Source of the DNA: Flavobacteriales bacterium
Lineage (GTDB): Bacteria > Bacteroidota > Bacteroidia > UBA10329
Direction: 5' to 3'
Assembly (NCBI GenBank): GCA_020635495.1
Contig: JACJZQ010000015.1
Location: 1-64,000, forward strand
Length of the DNA: 64,000 nucleotides
This document shows, one piece after another, positions 1-8,668 of the stretch (position 1 is its first letter; every line of letters starts with the position of its first letter). Position numbers and translations under genes: made by a program. Below the pieces are notes generated by a model. The model was not told the DNA's origin and did not search any database. It saw nothing but the letters and a program-made list of their open reading frames with translations.

Positions 1-1
1 G

Positions 2-91
2 CCAAACGGTTATTTGGCCAGCGGACAGTACATCTACCGCATTTTGGCCAACCATAAGCCGTACAGTCGATCTATTGTAATTACCCGGTAA
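2..91 (+). CDS. C-terminal tail of a T9SS-sorted protein (5' end outside window)
   Basis: A reading frame open from the left edge ends at TAA 89-91 and encodes 29 residues with the pattern N-G-x-L-x-S-G-Q-Y-I-Y-R-I ... S-I-V-I-T-R. This is the usual end of a type IX secretion C-terminal sorting domain, in which a glycine precedes Q-Y-hydrophobic and the protein stops just after a short beta strand ending in Lys or Arg. The cargo domain lies outside the window, so its function cannot be told. The 220 bases between this stop and the next gene contain no convincing ORF or hairpin. The assignment rests on a short pattern only. Confidence 0.6.
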   Translation, partial: PNGYLASGQYIYRILANHKPYSRSIVITR

Positions 92-311
92 GACCGTAAA
101 GTCATTCATCGATCGGACTTCCTGCGAACCCTGTTCGCTGGAAGAAATCGGGCATTCCTCTATAGAAAGTTGTAACCCTTTTGGGGTTTGGGCAGTTAAA
201 CGCTGTCCAATCATGTGCACAACGTCACATATCAACACAAGAGAAGTTAGCGGACTTTACCGCTATTCCAATGTGCCTTTTACCGAGGCATTCACCAAAG
301 CCTGATACATC

Positions 312-1355
312 ATGAAAACAAGAGTAGCAGCTACAGCAATTCTGCTGTCGCTTGGCCTCACCGCCAGCGCGCAGATAACCAAACACAGAAAGTACGACTG
401 GGGATGGTCTTACAAATTGGAAATGCCTGAAACGGGCCTCAAGTGCGAGTTTCCGGAAAAACCGGCCGTTAGAACATTGGCCTATGGTTACATGACGGCA
501 GCGCAGTATAAAGATGAGCTGTACATAGCCGCCAAGTTGGAGAACCCTACTCCGTACGATATTGCGTGCAGAACAGACGAATTCGTCTCAGAGTTGGAGA
601 AGGTGCACGGACTCCAACTTTCAGGCATCAAATGGGGCGAAATTGAACTCAGCAACGGTCATTTGACGCTTTCAGGAAATTCGTTGACTGGTTATGCCAA
701 GTATCATATCGATGCCATTGCAACGGAAGATGTGCTGACCATTTTCATCTACTCCAGCCATGATGAGCTTTCGGTTCCAGGGCATTTCTTTGCCAGTTCC
801 TATTCGGTGAATGATATTCCCGCAGGCGAAATCTCATACCTAACGGAAGAAAGATCGCGCAAGCGCGCCAAGATATTGGAATACAACAACGGACATAGTC
901 TGGTGCGTTTGGAAAACTCCCCGGTAACAGTGGAATGGCCGGACATACCAACCTTGGAAGTAAGCAGACATCAAGCCGAATATCAGTTGGATAAGAATGG
1001 CACCCACTACTCAACCCGCGTGTTGGAGGTAGGTCCGCAGATCAGCTACGCGTTCTTCAACTCTTTCATCAGCAAAGAGAATGCAAGGATGAATGCAGAT
1101 GGCACACTCACCTTACAGGATGATAACACCGAAGTGGCTTTCGAGTTGGGAAATACGGATGAGTCTTACTTCCGTAAAATGACCTACCAAACAGCAACAG
1201 GCACGGTACACCGCTACTATGTGGCTGCCGATAACAAGATCATTGTTCAGGAATTGAGAACCGATAACATGACAGATGCAGAGCAACGCTACGTGGCCTC
1301 CTTTGAGCAATCTGTTAGAAATGAATACGATACGAGAACTTTCGTGTTGAAATAA
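312..1355 (+). CDS. Secreted protein of unknown function with a probable internal duplication
   Basis: The 347-residue product starts with a clear Sec signal peptide (Lys/Arg, then a Leu/Ala core, ending A-S-A-Q near residue 21), so it is probably periplasmic. I do not recognise the family. Two stretches, around residues 45-77 and 207-239, share the spacing [CV]-E-[FW]-P-[ED]-x-P followed by aromatic residues and a closing L-E. This suggests two copies of one domain of about 150 residues. There is no lipobox, membrane segment or T9SS tail. It stands alone and converges on the TonB receptor gene, with a hairpin terminator between them. Confidence 0.75.
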   Translation: MKTRVAATAILLSLGLTASAQITKHRKYDWGWSYKLEMPETGLKCEFPEKPAVRTLAYGYMTAAQYKDELYIAAKLENPTPYDIACRTDEFVSELEKVHGLQLSGIKWGEIELSNGHLTLSGNSLTGYAKYHIDAIATEDVLTIFIYSSHDELSVPGHFFASSYSVNDIPAGEISYLTEERSRKRAKILEYNNGHSLVRLENSPVTVEWPDIPTLEVSRHQAEYQLDKNGTHYSTRVLEVGPQISYAFFNSFISKENARMNADGTLTLQDDNTEVAFELGNTDESYFRKMTYQTATGTVHRYYVAADNKIIVQELRTDNMTDAEQRYVASFEQSVRNEYDTRTFVLK

Positions 1356-1377
1356 ACCAGGGAACGGTTTGTAGATT

Positions 1378-1410
1378 AAGGCCGCCACGCACAAGCATGG
1401 CGGCCTTTTT
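1378..1410 (+). terminator. Hairpin terminator between convergent genes
   Basis: The arms AAGGCCGCCA (1378-1387) and TGGCGGCCTT (1398-1407) form a perfect 10-bp stem with a 10-base loop, followed by a T run on the plus strand. It lies 22 bases after the stop of the secreted-protein gene and just beyond the end of the opposing TonB receptor gene. Confidence 0.8.
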
Positions 1411-1414
1411 GTTT

Positions 1415-3820
1415 CTAGAAATTAGCCTTCACCGAAAGCACGAAATTCCGTCCGGCCGCTACAATGCCCGAACTGTACGGACGATAGCGTTGGTCGGTAA
1501 GATTCTCAATACCTCCACTAACCGTAATGTGTTGCAGAAACTGGTAAGAAGCCTTGAAGTTGATGGTGTACCAGCTTGGTGAGTACGGATTCCCGTTCTC
1601 ATCGGTAGCATAGATCTCGGTCTTGCCCTTCTCCTCTTCCGGCATATTCTCTTGCTTTACCGCACCACTGTACTGCGCATTCAATTGCAGATTCAGGTTC
1701 TTGTAGCGGTACGTCAAACGTGAAGTACCGAACCAAGGCGCTGCGTGCCGCGATGGACTTACCTCGCCATTGTCCAGCTCTTCTCTCCCAACCTGCCAGT
1801 TGAAATCGGATGAAAGCCCGAAACCGAGTGGCAGTTTCACCTCAAGTCCTGCCTGGATTCCGTAAACATTCGTAACGGCCGCGTTCTGCATGGCCTGCAC
1901 TTGGCTCAATTCGCCATCGTATAGGATGCTATCCAACCCATTGAGCGTGTAATCTCTACGCACCAACGCGTTGGTCAGAATGGTGTAATAACCCGTCAGG
2001 TCGAGTTTCACCACATCGGCTATCACTTTGGCAATGCTCACATCCACGTTGTAGGCGTATTCGGCTTTCAGGTCGGGGTTTGGAACTGTGACCGTGCCAG
2101 GCTCCGAATCGAAGACCTTGCCCACATCATCCACGTTGGGCGCACGGAAAGCCGTTCCGAAATTGGCGCTCAGCACCCACGTTTTTGTGGGGCGATACAC
2201 GAGCCCGAAACTTCCTGTCAATGCACCGTTGCTCAATTGTGCTTCAGTAAATGGGAACGGGTAGAACGTGGTATCGAAATCGGCATTCAGCAGGAAGTGA
2301 TTGTAGCGCAATCCTGCCTGCAGTGTCACTTTTTGATGCACGCGATACTGATCGGAAATGTACACCCCGTAACTCGACCAATTCGAATTGGGATAACGGG
2401 CAGGCCCTTCGAACTCCACACCTGTGGCAATGTTCTCGTCAATTCCCAACGAGAGCACATCATCCCAAACCACTTCAAAACCGTAGTAGAGTTTGTGCTT
2501 CTTACCGATTGATTTCACGAAATCAAGGTTGCCTGAATACGCATAGACCTCTTCCAAACGCGTTTCTCGTTGATCTTCATTGAAATTGCGACTGATGCGG
2601 CTTTCCGAGAAGAACTGATGCGCCAGTCGGATGCTCATCTGGTCATAGACCGCATTGTTTCCGCGGTGCGTGATGCTCAAGGCATTCATCATCCATTTCT
2701 GAGGACCATAACTCCATTCGCCATAGCGTGGTAAACCGTTTCTATAGCGGATCTGCCTATCGTAACGCGAATAAGAAGACGTCTCCGACCAATGGAAACC
2801 ATATTCGATGTCCCACTTATCCGTAGGCGAATAGCGGAATTTCTGCATGATATTCATCTGCGAATAGCCCGATGGCATCTGAACACGCGGGTCGTCATTC
2901 GTAACCACTACATCCACGCTATCCTGCCGCTGCACATAGAACGGGCGCAGGTATTCATCAGGTCCGTAGGTTCCCATTTTCAGGTCACCGAAACGGCTGT
3001 AAGTAGCGCTGCTCACCATGGCGAACTTCTTCCAACCCACCCCGAAATCGAAGTGGCCTGCAAACTCGTTATTCGCTGAGGAATAGCGCGTTACGGCCTT
3101 TCCAGCGAAGTGTGGCTTGTCCGTTAATGAAAGCTGGGGTGTCAACGTTCGGAAACTCATCACGCCCCCAATGGCGTCACTTCCGTAAATAACCGAACCC
3201 GCTCCGAAGAAGACCTCCGTGCTCTCAATGGCGAATGGGTCGAGGGAAATGACATTCTGGATATTCCCACCACGGAAAATGGCCGTGTTCATTCGCACAC
3301 CGTCAACCGTGTATAGCAAACGGTTGGTGGCAAAACCACGTATCATGGGGCTTCCACCACCCTGCTGACTCTTCTGCATGAAGACTTTCCCCGAAACGGT
3401 AAGCAGATCGGCTGCTGTTTGCGGGTTCTGCAAGGCGGCTTCGCGTGGTGAAATGGTCGTGATCTTAGAAGGAATATCGCGTGATTCCTGATTCCAGCGC
3501 GTGGCCGAAACCACCACCGCATCGAGGCTGATGTTGGTACTTGCCAATTGCAGTTCAAAGGAACTGGCTTGCAATTCGGAATAGCTTTTAACTAGGGCTT
3601 GGTAGCCCAACGAACGAATCTCGATTTTCTCCGCTTCCTTAAAAGCCGAAATATCGGCCTGTCCGTTATCGTCTGTGGCGGCAAAGGTCTTGCCGTTGTC
3701 CGTCATCAGCGTGGCCATCGGTATCGGCTCGCCAGAATCTTGGTCTTTGATGGTTATTACTTGGCTTATGGCCACATTGGACCACACCAGCAACAACCAT
3801 AGAATTATGGTCTGTTTCAT
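1415..3820 (-). CDS. TonB-dependent outer-membrane receptor
   Basis: The 801-residue product has a signal peptide (about 1-20) and a carboxypeptidase-regulatory-like beta domain (about 21-105). A plug domain follows (about 115-225) with the typical I-R-G-F-x-T-N-R and V-D-G-V-R-M-N motifs and Y-G-S-D-A-I-G-G-V near its end. The rest is a long beta barrel ending in Phe (V-K-A-N-F), as expected of BAM substrates. Such receptors import bound ligands using TonB/ExbBD energy. The R-G-F-x-x-N-R-x-L and D-G-V-R-x-N wording recalls heme/siderophore-type plugs, but the substrate is not known. A small membrane-protein gene precedes it by 58 bases, and a 17-base palindrome lies in that gap. Confidence 0.93.
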   Translation of the reverse strand: MKQTIILWLLLVWSNVAISQVITIKDQDSGEPIPMATLMTDNGKTFAATDDNGQADISAFKEAEKIEIRSLGYQALVKSYSELQASSFELQLASTNISLDAVVVSATRWNQESRDIPSKITTISPREAALQNPQTAADLLTVSGKVFMQKSQQGGGSPMIRGFATNRLLYTVDGVRMNTAIFRGGNIQNVISLDPFAIESTEVFFGAGSVIYGSDAIGGVMSFRTLTPQLSLTDKPHFAGKAVTRYSSANNEFAGHFDFGVGWKKFAMVSSATYSRFGDLKMGTYGPDEYLRPFYVQRQDSVDVVVTNDDPRVQMPSGYSQMNIMQKFRYSPTDKWDIEYGFHWSETSSYSRYDRQIRYRNGLPRYGEWSYGPQKWMMNALSITHRGNNAVYDQMSIRLAHQFFSESRISRNFNEDQRETRLEEVYAYSGNLDFVKSIGKKHKLYYGFEVVWDDVLSLGIDENIATGVEFEGPARYPNSNWSSYGVYISDQYRVHQKVTLQAGLRYNHFLLNADFDTTFYPFPFTEAQLSNGALTGSFGLVYRPTKTWVLSANFGTAFRAPNVDDVGKVFDSEPGTVTVPNPDLKAEYAYNVDVSIAKVIADVVKLDLTGYYTILTNALVRRDYTLNGLDSILYDGELSQVQAMQNAAVTNVYGIQAGLEVKLPLGFGLSSDFNWQVGREELDNGEVSPSRHAAPWFGTSRLTYRYKNLNLQLNAQYSGAVKQENMPEEEKGKTEIYATDENGNPYSPSWYTINFKASYQFLQHITVSGGIENLTDQRYRPYSSGIVAAGRNFVLSVKANF

Positions 3821-3851
3821 TGTAAATAACTGAGTTTTTGATGAGTGAATG

Positions 3852-3868
3852 GTACGTTCGGAACGTAC
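3852..3868. promoter_or_regulatory. 17-base perfect palindrome upstream of the TonB receptor
   Basis: GTACGTTC-G-GAACGTAC is an inverted repeat with 8-base arms and a single central base, 32-48 bases upstream of the receptor start codon on the minus strand. The arms are too close for a good RNA hairpin and no T run follows. A dimeric repressor or activator site is therefore more likely than a terminator. The binding protein is not identifiable from sequence. Confidence 0.4.
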
Positions 3869-3878
3869 GTTCTGCGAT

Positions 3879-4409
3879 TCAACTCAACTCAGGTGGCGGC
3901 AGTGGTGGCGAAATCTTCCACGAAGCAATTGTGCAGTTATGTTGCGGTAACTCCGCCAAAATCAAACCCTCATTCAACCTCCAATCACACGGTGTTTCAT
4001 AGAACAACGTTTTGCAGTACTGTTGAAAATTGTCTTTGTTTTTCTGCTGCAATGGATCCAGGCCGAGTGCAATATTGGTCAGTTCGAAAAGCTGCTTGTT
4101 CAGCGCGGTTTCCTCATCATCCGACCAGCACCAGTATTGTGTAACACCATCAACAACCTCGGTCTCGACAATGTCAAACATCTCACCTTCAAACTCAAAC
4201 TCCTTGCTGTGCTTCCATTTGAGTTTCGAATGTTGCTCTGGAGTGAAGGTCAAGAGCACAAGTTCAGAGCGTTCCAAACCTGCAATGATCTGATGCTTCA
4301 CTTCTCTGCGTACTTCCTTCCTACGCTGTTGCAGCCAACCGAACATGCCAAGCATCGGTAAGATGAGGCAAAGCACTAGGAAGATGGAAATGAGTCTTTT
4401 GCTCAACAC
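3879..4409 (-). CDS. Small membrane-anchored protein of unknown function
   Basis: The 176-residue product has a single N-terminal hydrophobic helix (about residues 7-25) followed by an R-R-K-E-V-R-R-E-V-K basic stretch, so it is probably a membrane-anchored protein with a soluble C-terminal domain. It contains several Trp and Cys residues and ends in a Pro-rich tail. The reading frame opens with GTG immediately followed by TTG, and no ATG is available nearby. It lies between HMG-CoA lyase and the TonB receptor on the same strand. A role alongside the receptor is possible but only inferred from position. Confidence 0.6.
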   Translation of the reverse strand: MLSKRLISIFLVLCLILPMLGMFGWLQQRRKEVRREVKHQIIAGLERSELVLLTFTPEQHSKLKWKHSKEFEFEGEMFDIVETEVVDGVTQYWCWSDDEETALNKQLFELTNIALGLDPLQQKNKDNFQQYCKTLFYETPCDWRLNEGLILAELPQHNCTIASWKISPPLPPPELS

Positions 4410-4433
4410 GCAAGGTTTGAACCGTGAAGATGC

Positions 4434-4450
4434 AAAACCTTGAAGGTTTT
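4434..4450 (-). terminator. Weak hairpin overlapping the HMG-CoA lyase stop
   Basis: AAAACCTT-G-AAGGTTTT is a near-palindrome that overlaps the stop codon of the HMG-CoA lyase gene. A realistic stem would be about 6 bp with a 5-base loop and a short T stretch. It is at best a weak terminator before the next same-strand gene. Confidence 0.35.
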
Positions 4451-5303
4451 ACAGCGGAAAGGTCTTGCCAGACAGCATCATGGCGCTGGCCCAAGCCTCC
4501 GTGTCAATGCCAGAAACCACTTCTTTCTCTCCCAAGAACTGCAGAACCCGTTCGGTTGGCATGTTTCCGGTAAGATCGTCTTTGGCCATGGGGCAACCTC
4601 CCAATCCTTTCAAGGCAGAATCGAACCTGCGGCAACCGTTGTCCCAAGCGGCATCCAGCTTTTCTTTCCAAGTATCTGGCGTTGTGTGTAAATGCGCTCC
4701 AATTTCCAACTGAGGAAATTCCTTATTCAACAAGCCATAAACCGCAGAAATGGACTCCTTATTGGAAGAACCTATCGTATCTGATGGCATGAATAACTGA
4801 ATGTCCAGCGCAGCCAGCTTGGCCGTCCAATCGGCCACAATTTCCGGATGCCATTTCTCTTCGTACGGATTTCCAAAGGCCATACTCAAATAGATGAGCA
4901 ACTCCTTATCGTGCTTCACGCAAAGCTCCTTCACTTCTTTCACCCGATCCAAAGCCTCTTCTCTAGAAGCATTGGTATTCCTCTTTTGAAACTCATCCGA
5001 AACAGAAAAAGGAAAACCGAGAATATCCACACGCGAATGATTGGCTGCATCCAAAGCACCACGTTTGTTGGCTACTATAACCGAAAGCTTGGTTGCGTGA
5101 CCTTCCTCTAGCCTATCCAACACTTCAGAGGTGTCTGCCATCTGCGGAATGGCCTTTGGAGACACGAAACTACCGCAGTCTAACGTGTGGAAACCGCACT
5201 TGAGCAGAGCGTTGATGTACGCTACTTTCTTATCCGTGCTAATGAACTCGTGGATGCCTTGCATGGCATCTCGCGGGCATTCAACCAATTGAAAATCATT
5301 CAT
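4449..5303 (-). CDS. Hydroxymethylglutaryl-CoA lyase
   Basis: The 284-residue TIM-barrel enzyme cleaves HMG-CoA to acetoacetate and acetyl-CoA, the last step of leucine catabolism. The opening V-E-C-P-R-D-A-M-Q-G is the divalent-metal/substrate strand (usual form E-V-x-P-R-D-G-x-Q). I-G-A-H-L-H-T-T gives the metal-binding His-x-His. The mobile-loop catalytic cysteine is in G-L-G-G-C-P-M-A followed by G-N-M-P-T-E. The length is normal for the family. E-C-P where most members have E-V-x-P, and H-T-T instead of H-D-T, are mild variations. A homocitrate/isopropylmalate-synthase-like relative is less likely because the G-G-C-P-x-A loop is intact. Confidence 0.9.
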   Translation of the reverse strand: MNDFQLVECPRDAMQGIHEFISTDKKVAYINALLKCGFHTLDCGSFVSPKAIPQMADTSEVLDRLEEGHATKLSVIVANKRGALDAANHSRVDILGFPFSVSDEFQKRNTNASREEALDRVKEVKELCVKHDKELLIYLSMAFGNPYEEKWHPEIVADWTAKLAALDIQLFMPSDTIGSSNKESISAVYGLLNKEFPQLEIGAHLHTTPDTWKEKLDAAWDNGCRRFDSALKGLGGCPMAKDDLTGNMPTERVLQFLGEKEVVSGIDTEAWASAMMLSGKTFPL

Positions 5304-5329
5304 ACCGCGAAAGTAACCTTTGAAAAGGG

Positions 5330-6154
5330 CTACTTGTTCTCTCTTTTGGTTTTCTCTGGGTCGTATTTGAGTGTGAACCCAGGCACGTTCAATGGAGTTC
5401 CTTCTGCTTCACTAAGAGCATTTTCCCACACGATGTAAATACTTTCTCCTTTACCAACCTGTCCGTCTTCGAACTTACGCACCACATTGACCGAACGCGT
5501 TTTCATGGGCGGCATGATGAAATCCTGATCTTTAGCTTCGGTATTATCCAAAACGGTTCCGCTCTCGGTTCTGATCTTGATTCTGCTTTCACGGGCCATA
5601 CCAACGGCATCTCCGCGGTATCTCAACATGAAATCTGCCGAGACCTCTTTCTGATTGAATCGCCACTTTTTTAGCGTAACGGCAAATGGACCAATCATCA
5701 AGCTGTTGCGCTCTGGCTTCAGTTTGAACTCCACCGTTTCTACCGGATTTCCTTCTGCCGGGGCACGACTGAATCCATCCATTTTGATATCGATGACAGC
5801 CACCTTGCAGCCAACTCCACCCTCTACCTTGAAACTTCTTGTAATGTCTCCTCCAGGTTCAATGAACCAAACAGATTCGGCCGGGTGCTTATCTCCATAG
5901 CCCATTTCATCGCTTGAAAAGGTGATCTCATGCTTTTTGATGAGAATGTAATCGTTTGTCTTGTTGTGGATCTTGGCACTGAACTGCGAGAAGTTGACCT
6001 GAGAATGCGGCTTGATGATCTCAATCTTCAGTTCATCTGTTTCAAACGGCCCAACATCGGCATAATGACGCTCGTGGTGCGGATGATCTTCAGGCTGCGC
6101 CAATGCTACAAGGCTACCGAATACAAGACTTAGACTTAAAAGAAGATGTTTCAT
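5330..6154 (-). CDS. Secreted protein, paralogue of its upstream neighbour
   Basis: The 274-residue product has a signal peptide (M-K-H-L-L-L-S-L-S, cleavage after A-L-A near residue 19) and a His-rich mature start (H-P-H-H-E-R-H). The body is predicted beta-rich and aligns by eye along its length with the neighbour at 6231-7061. One example is F-x-A-K-[IY]-x-N-[KN]-T-N-D-[YF]-I-[LI] in both, followed by a segment ending in G-x-P-V. The pair looks like a tandem duplication of a periplasmic protein. No known catalytic motif is visible and the function is unknown. Confidence 0.7.
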   Translation of the reverse strand: MKHLLLSLSLVFGSLVALAQPEDHPHHERHYADVGPFETDELKIEIIKPHSQVNFSQFSAKIHNKTNDYILIKKHEITFSSDEMGYGDKHPAESVWFIEPGGDITRSFKVEGGVGCKVAVIDIKMDGFSRAPAEGNPVETVEFKLKPERNSLMIGPFAVTLKKWRFNQKEVSADFMLRYRGDAVGMARESRIKIRTESGTVLDNTEAKDQDFIMPPMKTRSVNVVRKFEDGQVGKGESIYIVWENALSEAEGTPLNVPGFTLKYDPEKTKRENK

Positions 6155-6179
6155 TGTATCTGTGTTTGCGATAAAACTA

Positions 6180-6211
6180 AAAATCCCGCCTCAAAAATGA
6201 GGCAGGATTTT
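6180..6211 (-). terminator. Hairpin terminator between the two paralogues
   Basis: AAAATCCCGCCTCA and TGAGGCAGGATTTT pair with one mismatch around a 4-base A loop, giving A/T-flanked ends. It lies 20 bases beyond the stop of the 6231-7061 gene on the minus strand, before its paralogue. Confidence 0.65.
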
Positions 6212-6230
6212 CAATCTCGAATCAGTAATT

Positions 6231-7061
6231 CTACTTGTTCTTATCAGCAGTAAGTGCTTCATCAAGTTCAAATGTGGCCGTTTCGTCCAATTCAAACGGC
6301 TCTGCTTTGGTCTCTACCATACACTCTCCCCACTGAATGAACAACTTGGCAAACTGCATGTCTACCACCTTGGCAGGAATATGGAAAACGGCATCTACAT
6401 TCTTGCTGTCTCCCTTCTCCAGAAGAATGGTCTTTGACTTTCTGAATTCGTTGGCAAACTGATCACCAGCCTCCGTTTTAACGCTTATTCGACTAGGGTC
6501 GATGATCGCGTATTCGTTTCCTGTGTATTTGATGGAGAATACCGCCCAAGTTTGCTTGGTTTCCTGCGTAACACGCTTCAGGTTTACTTCAAAATTTCCC
6601 GATTCAATGTTATTAACCGATGCAGGAAGCTGGAATTCTGGCATGCTGACCGGGGTTCCATCCAACGGAATGATTGAAAACCCTTCTGGAGACACATCAA
6701 ACGATTCTACCATGAAATCGGCTCCGTCTTTCAGGTCAATGGTCTTGCTGTTCTTGTCATTAGGGTCCAAGATGAACGTTTTCTCAGAAGGATAAACGTC
6801 TATGGCCCCGAGTGTGATCTTGGTCTTAGAAGGATCAACAATAATGAAATCGTTGGTATTGTTGGTGTACTTGGCTTTGAACTTCAGGAAATCTTTTCGT
6901 GAAACGCCATTGGTCAATTCAACCGTCACTTTCTTGGACTCTAGGGCTTCTTCAACATCTTTGAAGTAGTGTGTGTATTTGTCATCGCCCTTCTTTTGAG
7001 CGTAAACTGTGGAACTGATGGCTACACCAGCCAATAAAAGGAGTGCAAATGCTTTTTTCAT
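6231..7061 (-). CDS. Secreted protein, paralogue of its downstream neighbour
   Basis: The 276-residue product begins with a signal peptide (M-K-K-A-F-A-L-L-L, cleavage after V-Y-A near residue 21), so it is probably periplasmic. It carries the same F-K-A-K-Y-x-N-N-T-N-D-F-I-I block and G-T-P-V segment as the protein at 5330-6154. There is an apparent internal repeat: the phrase I-[IV]-D-P-S-[KR]-x-x-[IV] occurs twice, about 100 residues apart, suggesting two similar beta domains. The function is unknown. A possible -7 element (TATGTTTG, minus strand of 7104-7111) overlaps the end of the ferredoxin region. Confidence 0.7.
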   Translation of the reverse strand: MKKAFALLLLAGVAISSTVYAQKKGDDKYTHYFKDVEEALESKKVTVELTNGVSRKDFLKFKAKYTNNTNDFIIVDPSKTKITLGAIDVYPSEKTFILDPNDKNSKTIDLKDGADFMVESFDVSPEGFSIIPLDGTPVSMPEFQLPASVNNIESGNFEVNLKRVTQETKQTWAVFSIKYTGNEYAIIDPSRISVKTEAGDQFANEFRKSKTILLEKGDSKNVDAVFHIPAKVVDMQFAKLFIQWGECMVETKAEPFELDETATFELDEALTADKNK

Positions 7062-7115
7062 AATTATATAGGTTATTGAGTTAGACTTTTGGTCTGTTTA
7101 CAACAAACATACCGA

Positions 7116-7343
7116 TCATAATTGTTCGACCTTGATGATCTTAACTGGGCAGACTTCCGCTGCAACAACGTTTTCCTCATATTCATCATCACCAACAATG
7201 ACGGAATGAAAACCGCGCTTCTCTTTTGAACCGATAAGCGTGCACTTACCGTCTTTCTTGCTCATCCGCCACCGGTGAAGTGCCGCTTCTACGCAGTAGT
7301 TGCAGCCAATGCATTTATCGCGCTGTTGCGTGATCCGGATCAT
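7116..7343 (-). CDS. Single-cluster [4Fe-4S] ferredoxin-like protein
   Basis: The 75-residue protein has C-I-G-C-N-Y-C at residues 11-17 and a fourth Cys in V-C-P near residue 65, i.e. the C-x2-C-x2-C...C-P pattern of one [4Fe-4S] cluster. The spacer between them is about 48 residues and contains no second cluster. Its start codon overlaps the stop of the upstream U32 gene (ATGA), so the two are translated together. It probably donates electrons to the U32 enzyme, but this is inferred from coupling alone. Confidence 0.8.
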   Translation of the reverse strand: MIRITQQRDKCIGCNYCVEAALHRWRMSKKDGKCTLIGSKEKRGFHSVIVGDDEYEENVVAAEVCPVKIIKVEQL

Positions 7344-8572
7344 GCAGGCTCTACTCTGTAAAGTTTGTCTGACGGCCGAATGATCTCATCAATTGGAATG
7401 GAAAAACTTACGCCTTTCTCTACTACATCCACAGACTTGTCATCAACTCGCATTTCCGATATCACCTTCTCAACCACGCCAGTTGTTGGTCCAGTAACGA
7501 GTATCTTATCTCCAATTTTCAACGAGTGTGATTCCATGAGGAATTCCGCCACGTTGATTTTCGGGAAATACTTTACTCCTTTCCCGATATACTTCTTCTT
7601 GGTTGTGGCCTGTGAGCCATGTCCTTCGCTCCACTCTCCCAACTCCTTTCCGAGGTAATATCCATCCCAGAATCCACGATTGTAAACAGTGGCCAAACGC
7701 TCGTTCCAACCTTCGATCTTCTCTTTGGTATATGTTCCTTCTTGAATGGACTGAACAGCCTCCTTGTAGCACTTGGTGACCTCTTTGACGTACTCAGGCG
7801 CACGACCACGACCTTCAATCTTAAGAACGGTTACTCCTGCATCAATCACCTTATCCAAGAATCCAATGGTGCAAAGATCCTTTGGAGACATGATGTACTC
7901 GTTATCGATCTCCAACTGATTTCCTTCCTCATCCGTAACGGTGTAGGTTCTTCTACAATTCTGAACACAAGCACCACGATTCGCAGAAGAATTGTTCGTG
8001 TGCAAGCTCAAGTAGCACTTACCCGAAACTGCCATACACAAGGCGCCATGCGCGAAAATCTCAATACGGACCAACTCACCCGATGGGCCACGAACATCAT
8101 TGCGTTCAATTCCTTTGGTGATGTCTTTCACTTGCTTCAGACTCAACTCACGTGAGGTGACCATCACATCCGCAAAATTGGAGAAGAACTCCACGGTTTC
8201 AAGGTTCGTTACGTTGGTCTGTGTACTGATATGAACCTCCACGCCTTGCTTATGCGCATAATTGATCACCGCTTGGTCGGAAGCGATGATTGCCGTAATG
8301 CCAGCTTTTTTCACGCCATCCACAATCCGTTTCATCAACGATAGATCGTGATCATAGATGATGGTGTTAAGCGTGAGGTAGGTCTTTACACCTTTCGGCT
8401 GGCAGATCTCCGCGATCTTCTCCAGATCATCGAACGTAAAGTTGTTGGCCGCACGGGCACGCATGTTCAACTGCTCAATGCCGAAATAAACCGAGTCGGC
8501 ACCGCCTTGTATGGCTGCCATCAGCGAGTCGAACGACCCCGCTGGACTCATTACTTCAATGTTTCCCGTCAT
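7340..8572 (-). CDS. Peptidase U32 family protein (TrhP/RlhA-type RNA hydroxylation family)
   Basis: About 410 residues from ATG 8572. The U32 signature is present as E-I-F-x-H-G-A-L-C-M-A-V-S-G-K-C-Y-L-S, followed by N-R-G-A-C-x-Q-x-C. These are the conserved cysteines thought to hold an Fe-S cluster. The family was named as peptidases, but well-studied members (TrhP, RlhA) hydroxylate tRNA or rRNA. By length and the C-terminal domain this one is closer to the TrhP/YegQ type, though the substrate is not proven. The reading frame could extend to 8638, but a TATCTTTG -7 promoter element lies between 8638 and 8572, so I chose the inner ATG. It is coupled to the ferredoxin gene. Confidence 0.85.
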   Translation of the reverse strand: MTGNIEVMSPAGSFDSLMAAIQGGADSVYFGIEQLNMRARAANNFTFDDLEKIAEICQPKGVKTYLTLNTIIYDHDLSLMKRIVDGVKKAGITAIIASDQAVINYAHKQGVEVHISTQTNVTNLETVEFFSNFADVMVTSRELSLKQVKDITKGIERNDVRGPSGELVRIEIFAHGALCMAVSGKCYLSLHTNNSSANRGACVQNCRRTYTVTDEEGNQLEIDNEYIMSPKDLCTIGFLDKVIDAGVTVLKIEGRGRAPEYVKEVTKCYKEAVQSIQEGTYTKEKIEGWNERLATVYNRGFWDGYYLGKELGEWSEGHGSQATTKKKYIGKGVKYFPKINVAEFLMESHSLKIGDKILVTGPTTGVVEKVISEMRVDDKSVDVVEKGVSFSIPIDEIIRPSDKLYRVEPA

Positions 8573-8593
8573 GATGGTTTTGTTTTGGGGCGG

Positions 8594-8601
8594 CAAAGAT
8601 A
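8594..8601 (-). promoter_or_regulatory. Bacteroidota-type -7 promoter element of the U32 operon
   Basis: On the minus strand this reads TATCTTTG, an exact TAnnTTTG match, 21 bases before ATG 8572. No clear TTG at -33 was found. Its position decides the U32 start codon. Confidence 0.5.
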
Positions 8602-8668
8602 GTAATACGTAAATCTGCATGAATCGGCCAACAACCAAACCATTGAAGCTGAAAGACGTTAGAGATGT

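Noticed and set aside
8573..8638. Upstream extension of the U32 gene to 8638
   Set aside because: It would place the start upstream of the TATCTTTG promoter element and add a hydrophobic leader that does not belong to the family.
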